Of a stretch of DNA of 13,871 nt, positions 12,857 through 13,871 are shown one piece after another. The stretch is from positions 1 to 13,871 of the forward strand of contig JAFMBU010000029.1 in assembly GCA_017858295.1 (NCBI GenBank). The letters are read 5' to 3'. The notes beneath the pieces were generated by a model, which was given only the letters and a program-made list of their open reading frames with translations, ran no database searches and was not told where the DNA came from. This stretch comes from Porticoccaceae bacterium (lineage in GTDB: Bacteria > Pseudomonadota > Gammaproteobacteria > Pseudomonadales > Porticoccaceae). Both the position numbers and the translations under genes were made by a program. Numbering within the stretch: the first letter of the stretch is position 1; each line of letters begins with the position of its first letter.

Positions 12857-13871
12857 ATGCAGCAACTGAATCCATCAGAAATCAGCGAAATTATTAAGAG
12901 TCGTATCGACAACCTTAATGTTTCTTCAGAAGCCCAAAATGAGGGCACCATTGTTTCCGTATCGGACGGTATCATTCGTATTCACGGTTTAGACGACGTG
13001 ATGTACGGCGAAATGATCGAATTCGATGGCGGTGTCTATGGTATGGCACTTAACCTCGAGCGCGACTCTGTCGGCGCCGTGGTTCTGGGTGACTATCAGT
13101 CACTGGCCGAAGGTCAAAAAGCCCGATGCACCGGACGTGTGTTGGAAGTTCCAGTAGGTCCAGAATTGGAAGGTCGCGTTGTCGACGCCCTGGGTAATCC
13201 TATTGATGGTAAAGGACCGATTAATGCGGCCCTTACCGATGCAATTGAAAAAGTTGCTCCAGGTGTTATTGAGCGTCAATCAGTTGATCAGCCAGTGCAA
13301 ATTGGTCTGAAGGCAATTGATGCCATGGTGCCAATCGGTCGCGGTCAGCGCGAGCTGATTATTGGCGATCGCCAAATTGGTAAGACTGCTATTGCAGTTG
13401 ATGCCATCATCAACCAGAAAGGCTCAGGTATTAAATGTATCTATGTAGCCATTGGTCAGAAAGCCGCTTCGGTTGCCGCAGTTGTGCGCAAACTGGAAGA
13501 GCACGGCGCCATGGAGCACACCATTGTTGTTGCTGCTACCGCCTCTGATCCAGCCGCTATGCAGTTCTTGGCGCCGTTTGCTGGTTGTTCAATGGGTGAG
13601 TACTACCGCGATCGCGGACAAGACGCACTAATTATTTATGATGATTTGACCAAGCAGGCTTGGGCCTATCGTCAGATCTCCCTGCTGCTGAAACGTCCTC
13701 CGGGTCGTGAAGCCTATCCTGGTGACGTGTTCTATTTGCACTCCAGACTGTTAGAGCGTGCAGCTCGCGTAAACCCAACTTACGTTGAGAAGTTTACCAA
13801 CGGTGAAGTTAAGGGCAAGACGGGTTCATTGACTGCATTGCCAGTGATTGAGACTCAGGCCGGTGACGTTT
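12857..13871 (+). CDS. atpA: F1Fo ATP synthase subunit alpha (cut by window edge)
   Basis: Subunit alpha forms the non-catalytic nucleotide sites of F1. The first 338 codons of roughly 510 are present. They cover the N-terminal beta-barrel (about 25-95) and most of the nucleotide-binding domain. The Walker A motif is GDRQIGKT (170-177); E. coli has T where this has I. ALIIYDDLTKQAWAYRQISLLLKRPPGREAYPGDVFYLHSRLLERAA is the usual Walker B and following region. The ATG at 12857 has TTGAGG 10 nt upstream. The reading frame is open to the right edge. Confidence 0.98.
   Translation, partial: MQQLNPSEISEIIKSRIDNLNVSSEAQNEGTIVSVSDGIIRIHGLDDVMYGEMIEFDGGVYGMALNLERDSVGAVVLGDYQSLAEGQKARCTGRVLEVPVGPELEGRVVDALGNPIDGKGPINAALTDAIEKVAPGVIERQSVDQPVQIGLKAIDAMVPIGRGQRELIIGDRQIGKTAIAVDAIINQKGSGIKCIYVAIGQKAASVAAVVRKLEEHGAMEHTIVVAATASDPAAMQFLAPFAGCSMGEYYRDRGQDALIIYDDLTKQAWAYRQISLLLKRPPGREAYPGDVFYLHSRLLERAARVNPTYVEKFTNGEVKGKTGSLTALPVIETQAGDV

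Noticed and set aside
1..13871. Accessory systems: phage, transposon, CRISPR, toxin-antitoxin, tRNA or rRNA genes
   Set aside because: Reading both strands gave only conserved housekeeping genes with short spacers. The two long spacers look like origin or regulatory DNA and not cargo.

Overview
The window is a chromosomal replication-origin neighbourhood of a gammaproteobacterium, followed by the start of the F1Fo ATP synthase operon. The proteins look most like the Pseudomonas/Cellvibrionales side of the class, and a marine SAR92- or Cellvibrio-like bacterium is my best guess. That guess rests on protein sequence, moderate G+C and gene content, not on a database search. Every gene recognised is housekeeping. 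I see no mobile element, CRISPR array, tRNA, rRNA or defence cassette.

Layout. The minus strand carries the 5' end of dnaA (1-430), a 561-nt spacer with DnaA boxes (431-991), mnmE, yidC, yidD, rnpA and rpmH (992-4988). A second, very A+T-rich spacer (4989-5629) is the divergence point. The plus strand then carries mnmG, rsmG, parA and parB (5630-9863), a strong promoter, and atpI-atpB-atpE-atpF-atpH-atpA, with atpA cut by the window end.

How the genes work together. DnaA initiates replication and ParA/ParB segregate the origin. MnmE and MnmG form one tRNA-wobble-uridine modifying complex but are transcribed from opposite strands here. RpmH and RnpA serve ribosome and tRNA maturation. YidD and YidC insert membrane proteins, including Fo subunits. 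The atp genes build the ATP synthase.

What stands out. (1) Relative to the Pseudomonas order, the rpmH-rnpA-yidD-yidC-mnmE block is inverted, leaving two separate spacers with DnaA-box-like sites, as if an ancestral dnaA/rpmH origin had been split. Perfect boxes lie beside dnaA. The transcription divergence, a strong local C-over-G bias and a possible unwinding element lie beside mnmG. (2) A 7-bp tandem repeat with G-quadruplex geometry occupies the -35 region of the likely dnaA promoter. (3) ATP synthase subunit a has an insertion of roughly 55-70 residues, with two extra hydrophobic segments, between its essential-arginine helix and its last helix. None of this amounts to a wholly new system. 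The split origin and the AtpB insertion are the best leads.
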